Positions 1 to 6,648 of a stretch of 15,634 bases of DNA are shown piece by piece. This DNA is from Anaerolineales bacterium UBA2181 (lineage in GTDB: Bacteria > Chloroflexota > Anaerolineae > Promineifilales > UBA4811). Each line of letters opens with the position of its first letter. Position 1 is the first letter of the stretch. Location of the stretch: positions 1 to 15,634 of the forward strand of contig DCVT01000048.1 in the NCBI GenBank assembly GCA_002328075.1. Reading direction: 5' to 3'. Both the position numbers and the translations under genes were made by a program. The notes below the pieces were generated by a model. The model did no database searches and was not told the DNA's origin. It saw only the letters and a list, made by a program, of their open reading frames with translations.

Positions 1-1256
1 GTCTGAGCCCAGCGTATGATCCGCTCCGGCGACCACTCCAGGTACTTCTGGTGAGCAGGTGGCATGTGTTCGGAGAGCGTCGAGTGCCGTCCGGGAGAGT
101 TAACGCGACGATGGGAAGCAACCCGAGATCCCTTGAAAAAGATCTCAACGGTACCCTCGGTGGCGCGAACAAGGACTTCTTCGTGGATGAGCGTGTAGGG
201 GACGCTGTAGTAGTGCTTCTCGAATACGATGTGGTAGTCGATGCTCACGCGGGCGTTCTTCCAGGTCGCGAACAGGTAGGGCAGATCGGGAATGGACTTG
301 AGAGCTGGTTTTTCCACCAGATCGAAGAACTCACGCCGGGAGCGACCGAGATGCTCCATCGGCCGTCGGTTCAGTTCGTCGAGCAGTATGCCAATAGCCT
401 GGTTCAAATCAGCCAGGCTGAAGAAGGTGCGATTACGCAGCCGAGCGAGGATCCAGCGCTCGACCACCTGGACGCCCACTTCGACCGTGGCTTTGTCTCT
501 TGGTTTTCGAACACGGCTAGGGATGACCGCCACGCCGTAGTGCTGAGCCAGATCCAGATACGTGGGATTGAGATCTGGCTCATAGCGGCAGGGATGCCTC
601 ACTCCCGCCTTGAGGTTGTCTGGCACCAGGATCTCGGGCGCCCCGCCGAAGAAATCAAACATACGAACGTGGGCATTGATCCAATTGGGTAGGTCCTGGC
701 TCCAGTGGGCTTCCGCGTAGCAGTAGTTGCTGGCCCCCAGTACGCCGATGAAGATCTGTGCGTAGCGAATCTCGCCCGTTTGAGGATCGCAGACGGGTAG
801 CGTCTGACCAGCATAATCGACAAAGACTTTCTCGCCAGCCTTGTGGTGAAGCCGCATCGGCGGGTCCAGCCGCTTGGCCCACTGGCGATACAGCGCACAG
901 AACTGGCTGTAACCGTAGCCGGTCGGGTGGTCTTCGCGGTACTCAACCCACAGCAGACGCAAAGTCACGCTCTTCTTGCGCAGTTCGGCATGAATCCTCT
1001 GCCAGTCAGGACACGGAATGACGCCCGGACTGGAAGCAGTTGACTTGGGGAAAAGGAGCTCAAAGAGCCCATCCTCATCCAAGTCCTCGGGGAGCGGCCA
1101 CCGGAGCCCTGCCTCTTGTGCACCTCGCAGGTACTCGGCGACCGTGCTGTGGGAAATGGAACAACTCCGGGCGATCCCCCGGTTCGACAGTCCGCACACC
1201 CACTTCAGACGGAGAACTTCTCGCATCTTGCGCATGGTTAACCTTTCTTGGGTCAT
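1..1256 (-). CDS. istA: IS21-family transposase IstA, 3' end cut by window edge
   Basis: This is a DDE transposase of the IS21 family, which cuts and joins the IS ends with the help of the AAA+ protein IstB. Read on the minus strand from ATG at 1256-1254, the frame is open for 418 codons to the window edge without a stop. A helix-turn-helix lies at about residues 20-45 (GLSNRGIARSCSISHSTVAE), typical of IstA DNA binding. The catalytic core follows: D147 in VFVDYAG, D213 in VPDNLKAG and E259 in KATVEVGVQ. A C-terminal beta-barrel-like region contains HYYSVPYTL. IstA proteins are usually around 500 residues, so about 80 residues and istB should lie to the left of the window. GGAGGAGG sits 5 bases upstream of the ATG, which supports this start. 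It belongs to a different IstA subgroup from the one at 13208-14770. Confidence 0.93.
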   Translation of the reverse strand, partial: MTQERLTMRKMREVLRLKWVCGLSNRGIARSCSISHSTVAEYLRGAQEAGLRWPLPEDLDEDGLFELLFPKSTASSPGVIPCPDWQRIHAELRKKSVTLRLLWVEYREDHPTGYGYSQFCALYRQWAKRLDPPMRLHHKAGEKVFVDYAGQTLPVCDPQTGEIRYAQIFIGVLGASNYCYAEAHWSQDLPNWINAHVRMFDFFGGAPEILVPDNLKAGVRHPCRYEPDLNPTYLDLAQHYGVAVIPSRVRKPRDKATVEVGVQVVERWILARLRNRTFFSLADLNQAIGILLDELNRRPMEHLGRSRREFFDLVEKPALKSIPDLPYLFATWKNARVSIDYHIVFEKHYYSVPYTLIHEEVLVRATEGTVEIFFKGSRVASHRRVNSPGRHSTLSEHMPPAHQKYLEWSPERIIRWAQ

Positions 1257-1353
1257 CTCTACCTCCTCCACTGTTATGAGGCAGAGGATGACACTACTCG
1301 ACAAGATTAGCCAGCGCCGCTATCTATCGGATCAGGTTGGCTCCCAAATTCCG

Positions 1354-1419
1354 ACCATGCCGTCCACCGAATCCAACCATGCCGTCCACCGAATCCAACC
1401 ATGTCGTCCACCGAATCCG
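1354..1419. repeat. Three 22-bp direct repeats, inner group of IS-end repeats
   Basis: Three near-identical units begin ACCATG at 1354, 1376 and 1398, an exact 22-bp pitch. Each contains CATGNCGTCCACCGAATCC. They are in the opposite orientation to the four units at 1435-1516. IS21-family ends usually carry several such repeats as transposase-binding sites. Here both orientations occur within 165 bp, which a single IS end would not normally show. Confidence 0.8.
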
Positions 1420-1434
1420 GCGTGCCCCGAAAAA

Positions 1435-1516
1435 GTGGTCGGCATGCCGTCGGAACGGGTGGTCGGCATGCTCCGGAACGGGTGGACGACATGCATCGGA
1501 ATCAGTGGACGACATG
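1435..1516. repeat. Four 23-24-bp direct repeats at the tip of the left IS
   Basis: Copies of GTGGWCGNCATG start at 1435, 1459, 1482 and 1505 (pitch 24, 23, 23). On the minus strand they read CATGNCGWCCAC, the same motif as the group at 1354-1419 but inverted. They lead into the proposed IS tip at 1530. This is consistent with multiple IstA-binding sites at an IS21-family terminus. Confidence 0.78.
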
Positions 1517-1530
1517 GGCCGGATTACGCA

Positions 1531-1919
1531 GCGCTGGCCTGATCGTCCTGTTTTTCGTGAGCCTGATTGGCGCATACGGCATGGGTTTCTTCTTTGCCGG
1601 ATTGACCATGGTTTACAAGCGCACATCGGCACTGACTGGCCTCACGTTCAGCCTGATGATCTTCCTCACCGGCGCCTTTGTCGGGCTGGAGAAACTTGGT
1701 TGGATGTTCACAGTCAGCCGGTTCCTCTTCCCGCTGACGTGGGGGATTTCGCTTATGCGGCAGACGGTAACCGGCGATGTATCTTTAGCATCACTCTGGG
1801 ATAGCGGCGAGCTTGTCAGTCTGTGCCTGCACTCGGTTATCTATCTGGCCATGGGCCTGGCGGTGTTCAACTGGGGCTATCGCGCGGCACGCCGCAACGG
1901 CACGCTTGCCCACTATTGA
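1531..1919 (+). pseudogene. C-terminal fragment of an ABC-2 type transporter permease, truncated by IS
   Basis: About 129 codons, ending at TGA 1917-1919, encode a membrane protein fragment. Four hydrophobic stretches are visible: around LIVLFFVSLIGAYGMGFFFA, LTGLTFSLMIFLTGAF, SRFLFPLTWGISL and LHSVIYLAMGLAVFNWGY. Motifs such as FFAGLTMVYKR, LTGAF, FPLTWGI and a final RNGTLAHY resemble the C-terminal half of ABC-2 (drug or polysaccharide export) permeases. The N-terminal half and any start codon of its own are missing because IS sequence begins at or before 1530. The open frame extends back in phase through the IS repeats to an ATG at 1401, so a 172-residue chimera could in principle be made, but it would lack half the membrane domain. 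I consider it non-functional. The partner ATPase is not in the window. Confidence 0.75.
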
Positions 1920-1925
1920 CAGTCC

Positions 1926-1941
1926 GAAGCTGGGCAGCTTC
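1926..1941 (+). terminator. Hairpin just after the permease stop, possible terminator
   Basis: GAAGCTGGGCAGCTTC forms a 6-7 bp perfect stem seven bases after the permease stop codon. No T-run follows, so it is not a classical intrinsic terminator. It could stabilise the 3' end of the transcript. Confidence 0.3.
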
Positions 1942-2433
1942 ACATAATCACCGCTCTCAGGAGCCCGCTGCCAAAACGAACACATCGTGACACCTGTATG
2001 TGCGTCCGTTGTTGGCTGGCTGGCATGTCGCCAACAGGTCCCGAGGAGATAGGGGCCTGACGGACCCCTGGCAATCGAGGTTTTGGGACAGCGGCCGGCC
2101 AACTCACCATGTGGGCAGGGCGGCCAGAAACGCCTGCTCCGCTACCCCGCGGCAGAATAATCGGCGTTGCCGCGCTCAATCGAGGCAGTTCGCAACGCGT
2201 GCCCGTCCCATGATGTGAGCTGCACAGGCCTCGGCAGCACCTCCCGGCAGCGTCTGCGGCAGATGCTAAACCATTGCCCCATTCGGCCCAGCCCCGGATT
2301 GTTGCATCTCCCGTACCGGCTTGGCGAGTCCGCTTTTCTGGCAGCTGCGCACCGCCAACATTTCAGGTTGAGGACGGGACCACAGCTGTACGCAGGTCCT
2401 CATCCAGTCGTTCCAGGTCAACAAGTGCGGCGG
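1942..2433. other. Intergenic stretch without a recognisable gene
   Basis: I read all frames here. Only short, arginine-, alanine- and proline-rich translations are open, with no recognisable family motifs or good ribosome-binding sites. No tRNA-like structure was seen. A weak stem of AGGGG with CCCCT lies near 2052-2070. The stretch may be a decayed remnant of the chromosomal region broken by IS insertion. Confidence 0.5.
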
Positions 2434-2461
2434 TTGCCGGATGCCGTCAGATGGATATATT
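2434..2461 (+). promoter_or_regulatory. Candidate sigma-70-like promoter upstream of the cas operon
   Basis: TTGCCG at 2434-2439 and TATATT at 2456-2461 are separated by 16 bases. They match the consensus hexamers at 4/6 and 5/6. Transcription would run rightward and give a leader of about 290 bases before wyl-cas3, containing the palindromes at 2548-2565 and 2651-2667. This is a sequence match only. Confidence 0.35.
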
Positions 2462-2547
2462 GAAGGTACCAGACCCCCAACGGAGAGCCGCGGATGCTCG
2501 GCGGCGGGTGTGCACGGGCGTTTGATAGCCGCGGAAACGACGGTAGC

Positions 2548-2565
2548 GGCGAATGATCATTCGCC
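2548..2565. promoter_or_regulatory. Perfect 18-bp palindrome, possible operator
   Basis: GGCGAATGATCATTCGCC is identical to its reverse complement over all 18 bases. A second palindrome, GACGC-G-GCGTC, follows at 2568-2578. They lie about 190 bp upstream of the wyl-cas3 start and between the two promoter candidates. The symmetry is typical of a dimeric HTH regulator site, and the WYL regulator domain encoded next door is an obvious candidate binder. No binding is demonstrated. Confidence 0.45.
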
Positions 2566-2650
2566 CCGACGCGGCGTCGCAGGAGGCCAGGTGGGGCCCG
2601 CGTCCAATCGGGCAGCCAACCGAGCAGAAACACCGGCCCAACCGCACGGT

Positions 2651-2683
2651 GTTGCGGTAGCTGCAACATGGGTGCAGTAGAAT
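2651..2683 (+). promoter_or_regulatory. Inverted repeat next to a -10-like box, proximal cas promoter candidate
   Basis: GTTGCGGTAGCTGCAAC at 2651-2667 has GTTGC/GCAAC arms with an almost symmetric core. Eleven bases downstream is TAGAAT (2678-2683), a 5/6 match to a -10 box. No good -35 lies at 16-18 bases; that position is occupied by the inverted repeat itself. This layout suits an activator-dependent or repressible promoter. Transcription would start near 2690, about 65 bases before the ATG. Confidence 0.4.
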
Positions 2684-2701
2684 AGGGGAAACGCGAGAGA
2701 C

Positions 2702-2726
2702 CCCGCGGGCACGAAACCTCGCGAGG
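2702..2726. promoter_or_regulatory. Two adjacent short palindromes in the wyl-cas3 leader
   Basis: CCCGCGGG (2702-2709) and CCTCGCGAGG (2717-2726) are both perfect palindromes, 7 bases apart, just before the ribosome-binding site GGGAGGAAG (about 2745-2753). They could be operators or small leader hairpins. The high GC of the region makes chance palindromes fairly likely. Confidence 0.3.
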
Positions 2727-2756
2727 GTTGGGCGCTGATGGGATGGGAGGAAGGCG

Positions 2757-5700
2757 ATGGAACGAGCAGTGAACAAGGCAGAGCGGCTGCGGCAGATGGA
2801 GACGCTGCTGCTGGCGCACCCGGAGGGGCTGCGGCCGGCCGAGATCGCGCGGCGGCTGGGGGTGCACCGGTCGACGGTCGGCCGGGACCTGACCGACCTG
2901 ACCCGGCTCATACCCCTCTGCGAGGACGAGAGCGGCCGGGTGGGGATCAACCGGGACGACTACCTGGTTGCCCTGCGGCTGACGCTGCACGAGTCGATGG
3001 CGGTCCATCTGGCGGCGCGCCTGCTGGCGGGCCACACCGACAAGCACAACCCGCACGCGGGGGCAGCACTGCGCAAGCTGGGGCTGGCGCTGGAGGGGCT
3101 GGCGCCGCTGGTGAGCCGGCACCTGCAGCTCTCGGCCGACGTGATGGACAGCGCCGCCCAGCGCCACGACCCGGTCTACCTGGAGGTGTTGGAAAAGCTG
3201 ACGCGGGCCTGGTCCGACGGCCGCCAGGTGCGGCTGAGCCACCAGGCGCCCGACGGTCGAATCTATTCCTATACCTTTAGCCCCTACTACATCGAGCCCT
3301 ACGCCGCCGGCCGGACGGCGCACGCCATCGGCTGGCGCGAGCCGCCGGGGGCGGTGCGCACCTTCAAGCTGGAGCGGATCCGGCGGATCGAACTGTTGGA
3401 GACGCCCTACCAGATTCCGGCTGGTTTCGACCCGCGCGACTTCTTGGCCGACGCCTGGGGGATCTGGACCAGCGAAGAGGAGCCAACCGAGGTGGCGCTG
3501 CGCTTTCATCCGCGGGTGGCCGGCCGGGTGCGGGAGACGCGCTGGCACAGCTCGGAGCGGGTGGAAGCCGAAGGGGTCGACGGGGCGCTGATCTGGCGGG
3601 CGACCATCGCCGAGCCGCAGGAGATGCTACCGTGGATTCGGGGCTGGGGGGCCGAGGTGGAGGTGCTGGAGCCGGCCGGGTTGCGGGACCAATTGGTCAA
3701 GGAGGCACGGAGGTTGGCGAGGCTGTACCAGATTGCCCCTCAGGAGGATGTCGGTCAGCGCTATTACGCGCATTCCAGGGAGGGCGCGGATGAGAGTGAA
3801 TGGCAGTTGCTGAGGGATCACCTCTTGGCGACGGGCGAGCTGGCGTACCGCCTGGGTGAGGACGCTGGCGTTGGCCACCTGGCACGCGCAGCCGGAATGC
3901 TGCACGACATTGGCAAATACTCCCCGGCCTTTCAGGATCGGCTGCGGGGCGCCAGGCGGCGGGTCGATCACGCCACCGCCGGAGCGAGGGAGGTGGTGCA
4001 GCAGTTCCCGGGAAACCTGTGGGCCGAGCTGATTTCCTACTGTATCGCCGGCCATCACAGCGGCTTGCCGGACTATGGCGATCCGACCGACCTGCCCGAC
4101 GCGCCCACGTTGCTGGCGCGTCGCGACAAAAAGCGCCTGGACGGGTATGGCGGTTATCGGGCCGAGATCGACCTCAGTACCCTCGATCTTGCTCCGGTTC
4201 CGCTCAAGCCCGCGCCCGCGCATGCCGCTTTTACCGTCTCCTTTCTGACACGCATGATCTATTCGACCCTGGTGGATGCGGATTGGCTAGAGACCGAAAC
4301 CGCCATGCAAAGCCGACTCCAGCCGCGCGGCGGTTACCCTTCGCTGGCCACGCTGCTGGAGCGGCTGAACCTCTATTTGCGACGGTTCGAGAACGCGCAG
4401 GGTCCGGTCAACGTCAAGCGCGCCGAGACGCTGCGCGCCTGTGTCGCTCAGGCAAGCCGGGAGCCCGGCTTTTTCACGTTGACCGTGCCGACCGGCGGAG
4501 GCAAAACGTTGGCCTCGATGGCGTTTGCGCTCCAGCACGCGGTTCGGCACGGTCTGAAGCGGATCATTTACGTGATCCCGTTTACCAGCATCATCGAGCA
4601 GAACGCGGCGGTTTTCAAGGAGGCCCTGGGTGAGGAGAACGTGCTGGAGCACCACTCGAATTTCGATTGGGAGCAGCTCAGGGGCAGGTGGGTCACCAAC
4701 GCCGATGACGAGACCAACCAGTTGGTTGCCAAACTGCGGTTGGCGGCCGAGAACTGGGACATACCGGTGGTGGTCACGACCAACGTTCAGTTCTTTGAGT
4801 CGCTCTTTGCCCACAAGAAATCGCGGGCCCGCAAGGTGCACCACATCGCCAAGAGCGTGATCATCTTTGACGAAGCGCAGATGCTGCCGCGCGAGCACAT
4901 GCAGCCTTGCATGCTGGCTGTGTGGGAGTTGGTACGGAACTATGGGTCCACCGCGGTCTTTTGCACGGCAACGCAGCCAAGCCTGGAACCGTTCTTTGAG
5001 GGCGAAGAGATGACCGAGCTGGCGCCCGATCCGCAGGCTCTGTTCGATTTCTATCGCCGCGTGCGAATCACGCCGGCCGGCGAGCTGCCGGACGAGGAGC
5101 TGGCAGCACAGCTGAACTCGCACCGGCAAGCCTTGTGCGTGGTGAACACCCGGCGACACGCGAAGGGGTTGTTCGACCTGCTCGAGGCGGAGGGCCGGCA
5201 TCACCTTTCGTCCCTCATGTGCCCGGCGCACCGGCAATGCGTGCTGCGCACCATCCGGCAGCGCTTGGCAGATGGGGAAATCTGCCGGGTAGTTTCGACC
5301 CAGGTGATTGAGGCTGGGGTAGACGTGGATTTCCCCGTGGGTTACCGGGCGATGGCCGGCCTGGATTCGATCATCCAAACGGCCGGGCGGGTCAACCGCG
5401 AGCGGCGCAACGCGAGCGGGGAGGTGGTCGTCTTTCTCCCCAAGACCGATCTGGTCAAGCGCACCCCCGCCTACATCGCGCAGACATCGCGCGCGGGCGC
5501 CGCCATTCTGCGCGATTTTGCCGCCGATCCGACCGGCGTGGAGGCCATCCAGGCCTACTTTGGGTTGCTGGACACCCTGCAGGATCCGCAGCGCAACTCG
5601 GACGTCAAGCATATGTTGGCGTACCTCGACAAGAGGCACTTTGATTTCGCCAGAGCGGGCGAGGCCTTTCGGCTGATTGACGCACCGACGGTTCCGGTGG

Positions 5701-5957
5701 TCGTGCCCTACGATGACGTGGCGCAGGACCTGCTGGAAGAGTTGCGATACAGCCAGTATCCAGCCGGTTTGGCGCGGCGGCTTCAGCGGTACACGGTCAG
5801 CATCTACCAGCGTGAATGCGATGCTTTGACGGCGAAAGGAGCGATTGACACCTATCACGACCTGTATAGCGTTCTGAACGACATGGGCTACTATGACCCA
5901 GAGACCGGGCTTGCATTGCTCACCGACCAGGGCGGTGAGGCGATCTTTTTCGATTAA
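2757..5957 (+). CDS. cas3: WYL-domain transcriptional regulator fused to Cas3 helicase-nuclease (type I-C)
   Basis: One uninterrupted 1066-residue frame encodes two proteins that are normally separate. Residues 8-50 form an HTH (RPAEIARRLGVHRSTVGRDL). Residues ~140-215 are a WYL domain ending in RTFKLERIRRIEL, and ~243-325 the C-terminal region usual in WYL regulators. The canonical W-Y-L triad is replaced (TAHAIG, 187-192). After a short linker (326-335), Cas3 begins with YYAHSREG at 336, the usual N-terminus of I-C Cas3. HD nuclease residues are H355, H383-D384 and K387 (HDIGK), H405 and H433/H434. Helicase motifs are TVPTGGGKT (576-584), DEAQ (705-708), CTATQP (736-741) and QTAGRVNRE (874-882). 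The catalytic residues look intact. Cas3 is recruited by Cascade to unwind and degrade target DNA. The WYL part should bind DNA and sense a ligand, perhaps a nucleic acid, and may autoregulate the operon. It is the first cas gene, with GGGAGGAAG before its ATG. Confidence 0.95.
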   Translation: MERAVNKAERLRQMETLLLAHPEGLRPAEIARRLGVHRSTVGRDLTDLTRLIPLCEDESGRVGINRDDYLVALRLTLHESMAVHLAARLLAGHTDKHNPHAGAALRKLGLALEGLAPLVSRHLQLSADVMDSAAQRHDPVYLEVLEKLTRAWSDGRQVRLSHQAPDGRIYSYTFSPYYIEPYAAGRTAHAIGWREPPGAVRTFKLERIRRIELLETPYQIPAGFDPRDFLADAWGIWTSEEEPTEVALRFHPRVAGRVRETRWHSSERVEAEGVDGALIWRATIAEPQEMLPWIRGWGAEVEVLEPAGLRDQLVKEARRLARLYQIAPQEDVGQRYYAHSREGADESEWQLLRDHLLATGELAYRLGEDAGVGHLARAAGMLHDIGKYSPAFQDRLRGARRRVDHATAGAREVVQQFPGNLWAELISYCIAGHHSGLPDYGDPTDLPDAPTLLARRDKKRLDGYGGYRAEIDLSTLDLAPVPLKPAPAHAAFTVSFLTRMIYSTLVDADWLETETAMQSRLQPRGGYPSLATLLERLNLYLRRFENAQGPVNVKRAETLRACVAQASREPGFFTLTVPTGGGKTLASMAFALQHAVRHGLKRIIYVIPFTSIIEQNAAVFKEALGEENVLEHHSNFDWEQLRGRWVTNADDETNQLVAKLRLAAENWDIPVVVTTNVQFFESLFAHKKSRARKVHHIAKSVIIFDEAQMLPREHMQPCMLAVWELVRNYGSTAVFCTATQPSLEPFFEGEEMTELAPDPQALFDFYRRVRITPAGELPDEELAAQLNSHRQALCVVNTRRHAKGLFDLLEAEGRHHLSSLMCPAHRQCVLRTIRQRLADGEICRVVSTQVIEAGVDVDFPVGYRAMAGLDSIIQTAGRVNRERRNASGEVVVFLPKTDLVKRTPAYIAQTSRAGAAILRDFAADPTGVEAIQAYFGLLDTLQDPQRNSDVKHMLAYLDKRHFDFARAGEAFRLIDAPTVPVVVPYDDVAQDLLEELRYSQYPAGLARRLQRYTVSIYQRECDALTAKGAIDTYHDLYSVLNDMGYYDPETGLALLTDQGGEAIFFD

Positions 5958-5982
5958 GTGTGGAAAGGAGGAATGGATTGAG

Positions 5983-6645
5983 ATGGGATACGGCATAACG
6001 ATTCGAGTACGAGGTCCGTATGCGCTGTTCACCCGGCCGGAGATGAAGGCCGAGCGCGTCAGTTACGACGTGATCACCCCATCGGCGGCGCGGGGGATCA
6101 TCGAGGCGATCTACTGGAAGCCGGCCATCCGCTGGGTGATCGACCGGATTCACGTCCTGCATGAGATCGAGTTCACCAACATCCGCCGCAACGAGGTGAG
6201 CGACAAAGCGTCGACCGATCTGGCGCTTCAGGCGATGAGGGGGTCCGGAGCAGCCCTGTACCTGGCGTCGAACGACCGGCGGCAGCAGCGAGCCTCGATG
6301 GTGCTCAGGGACGTGGACTATGTGATCGAGGCGCATTTTGAGATCGTTCCGGGCAAGGCGGGGCCGGACGACACTGCGGAAAAGCACTACAACATCGCGA
6401 TGCGCCGGCTGCGCAAGGGGCAGTATCACCACGCCCCCTGCCTGGGGACGCGCGAGTTCGGCGCCCGGGTGGAGTTGATCGAAGACGGGGCGGTTCCTCG
6501 CAGCCCGCTGGCCGGCGAGCGCGATCTGGGCTGGATGCTCTACGACCTGGATTTCTCCGATCCAAAAGAGATCAGGCCGTCCTTTTTCCGGGCCGCGCTC
6601 TCTGACGGTGTGCTCGACCTGGCGCGCGTTCCGGTGGCGAGGTGA
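5983..6645 (+). CDS. cas5c: Cas5c (Cas5d) crRNA-processing endoribonuclease and Cascade subunit
   Basis: In type I-C systems Cas5c replaces Cas6: it cleaves the repeat 3' of its stem and stays bound to the 5' handle. The 220-residue product is of normal size. The N-terminus GYGITIRVRGPYALFTRPE and the segment ERVSYDVITPSAARGIIEAIYWKP are characteristic. Y44 and the K134-H135 pair (AEKHYNIAMRR) match the Tyr and Lys-His catalytic residues described for Bacillus halodurans Cas5d. The GQYHHAPCLGTREF segment also fits the family. I chose ATG 5983 because AAGGAGG lies at 5965-5971 and the family N-terminus begins there. The same frame is open back to 5893, but that part overlaps the end of cas3 and has no family similarity. 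It lies 25 bases after cas3 and is followed after 3 bases by cas8c. Confidence 0.95.
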   Translation: MGYGITIRVRGPYALFTRPEMKAERVSYDVITPSAARGIIEAIYWKPAIRWVIDRIHVLHEIEFTNIRRNEVSDKASTDLALQAMRGSGAALYLASNDRRQQRASMVLRDVDYVIEAHFEIVPGKAGPDDTAEKHYNIAMRRLRKGQYHHAPCLGTREFGARVELIEDGAVPRSPLAGERDLGWMLYDLDFSDPKEIRPSFFRAALSDGVLDLARVPVAR

Positions 6646-6648
6646 GCC

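Larger units (their letters stand above)
1..1530 (-). mobile_element. Partial IS21-family insertion sequence, left (upstream-of-istA) end inside the window
   Basis: The element holds an istA-type transposase gene on the minus strand that continues past position 1. Its upstream end is marked by terminal sub-repeats. On the minus strand the proposed tip begins TGCGTAATCCGGCCC at 1530 and is followed inward by four copies of an ATGNCGWCCAC motif. The arrangement (TG tip, CCGG, then ATG plus a C-rich repeat) parallels the tip of the complete IS21 element at the right of the window. Permease coding sequence starts immediately outside 1530. An alternative boundary is near 1308, where the minus strand reads TGTCGAGTAGTGTCATCC. 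In that case 1342-1530 would be a separate small element. The istB end lies outside the window. Confidence 0.65.

Noticed and set aside
51..692. 213-codon plus-strand open frame at the left edge
   Set aside because: It is antisense to the istA transposase, whose DDE motifs and family sequence on the minus strand are clear.
1926..1941. Strong intrinsic terminator after the permease remnant
   Set aside because: The stem is perfect, but the loop is tight and there is no T-run. It is kept only as a low-confidence hairpin.
1920..2756. Hidden small gene, tRNA or decayed transposase in the gap before cas3
   Set aside because: No frame gave recognisable protein motifs with a ribosome-binding site. 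No cloverleaf arms or CCA-like end were found, and no IS tips were identified.
3735..3770. A possible frameshift or sequencing error artificially joining a WYL gene and cas3
   Set aside because: The frame is continuous on both sides with sensible family sequence up to the junction, and the linker is short and in phase. No homopolymer run is present that would suggest an error. Raw reads would settle it, so I kept it as a refutation test.
5893..5982. Upstream extension of cas5c to an ATG inside cas3
   Set aside because: The extra 30 codons overlap cas3 in another frame, have no Cas5 similarity and no ribosome-binding site. ATG 5983 follows AAGGAGG and gives the family N-terminus.
2418..6032. 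Long minus-strand open frames (376 codons at 2418-3548 and 581 codons at 4287-6032)
   Set aside because: They lie opposite the strongly supported wyl-cas3 gene in GC-rich DNA, where antisense frames stay open by chance. Their translations show no recognisable domain.
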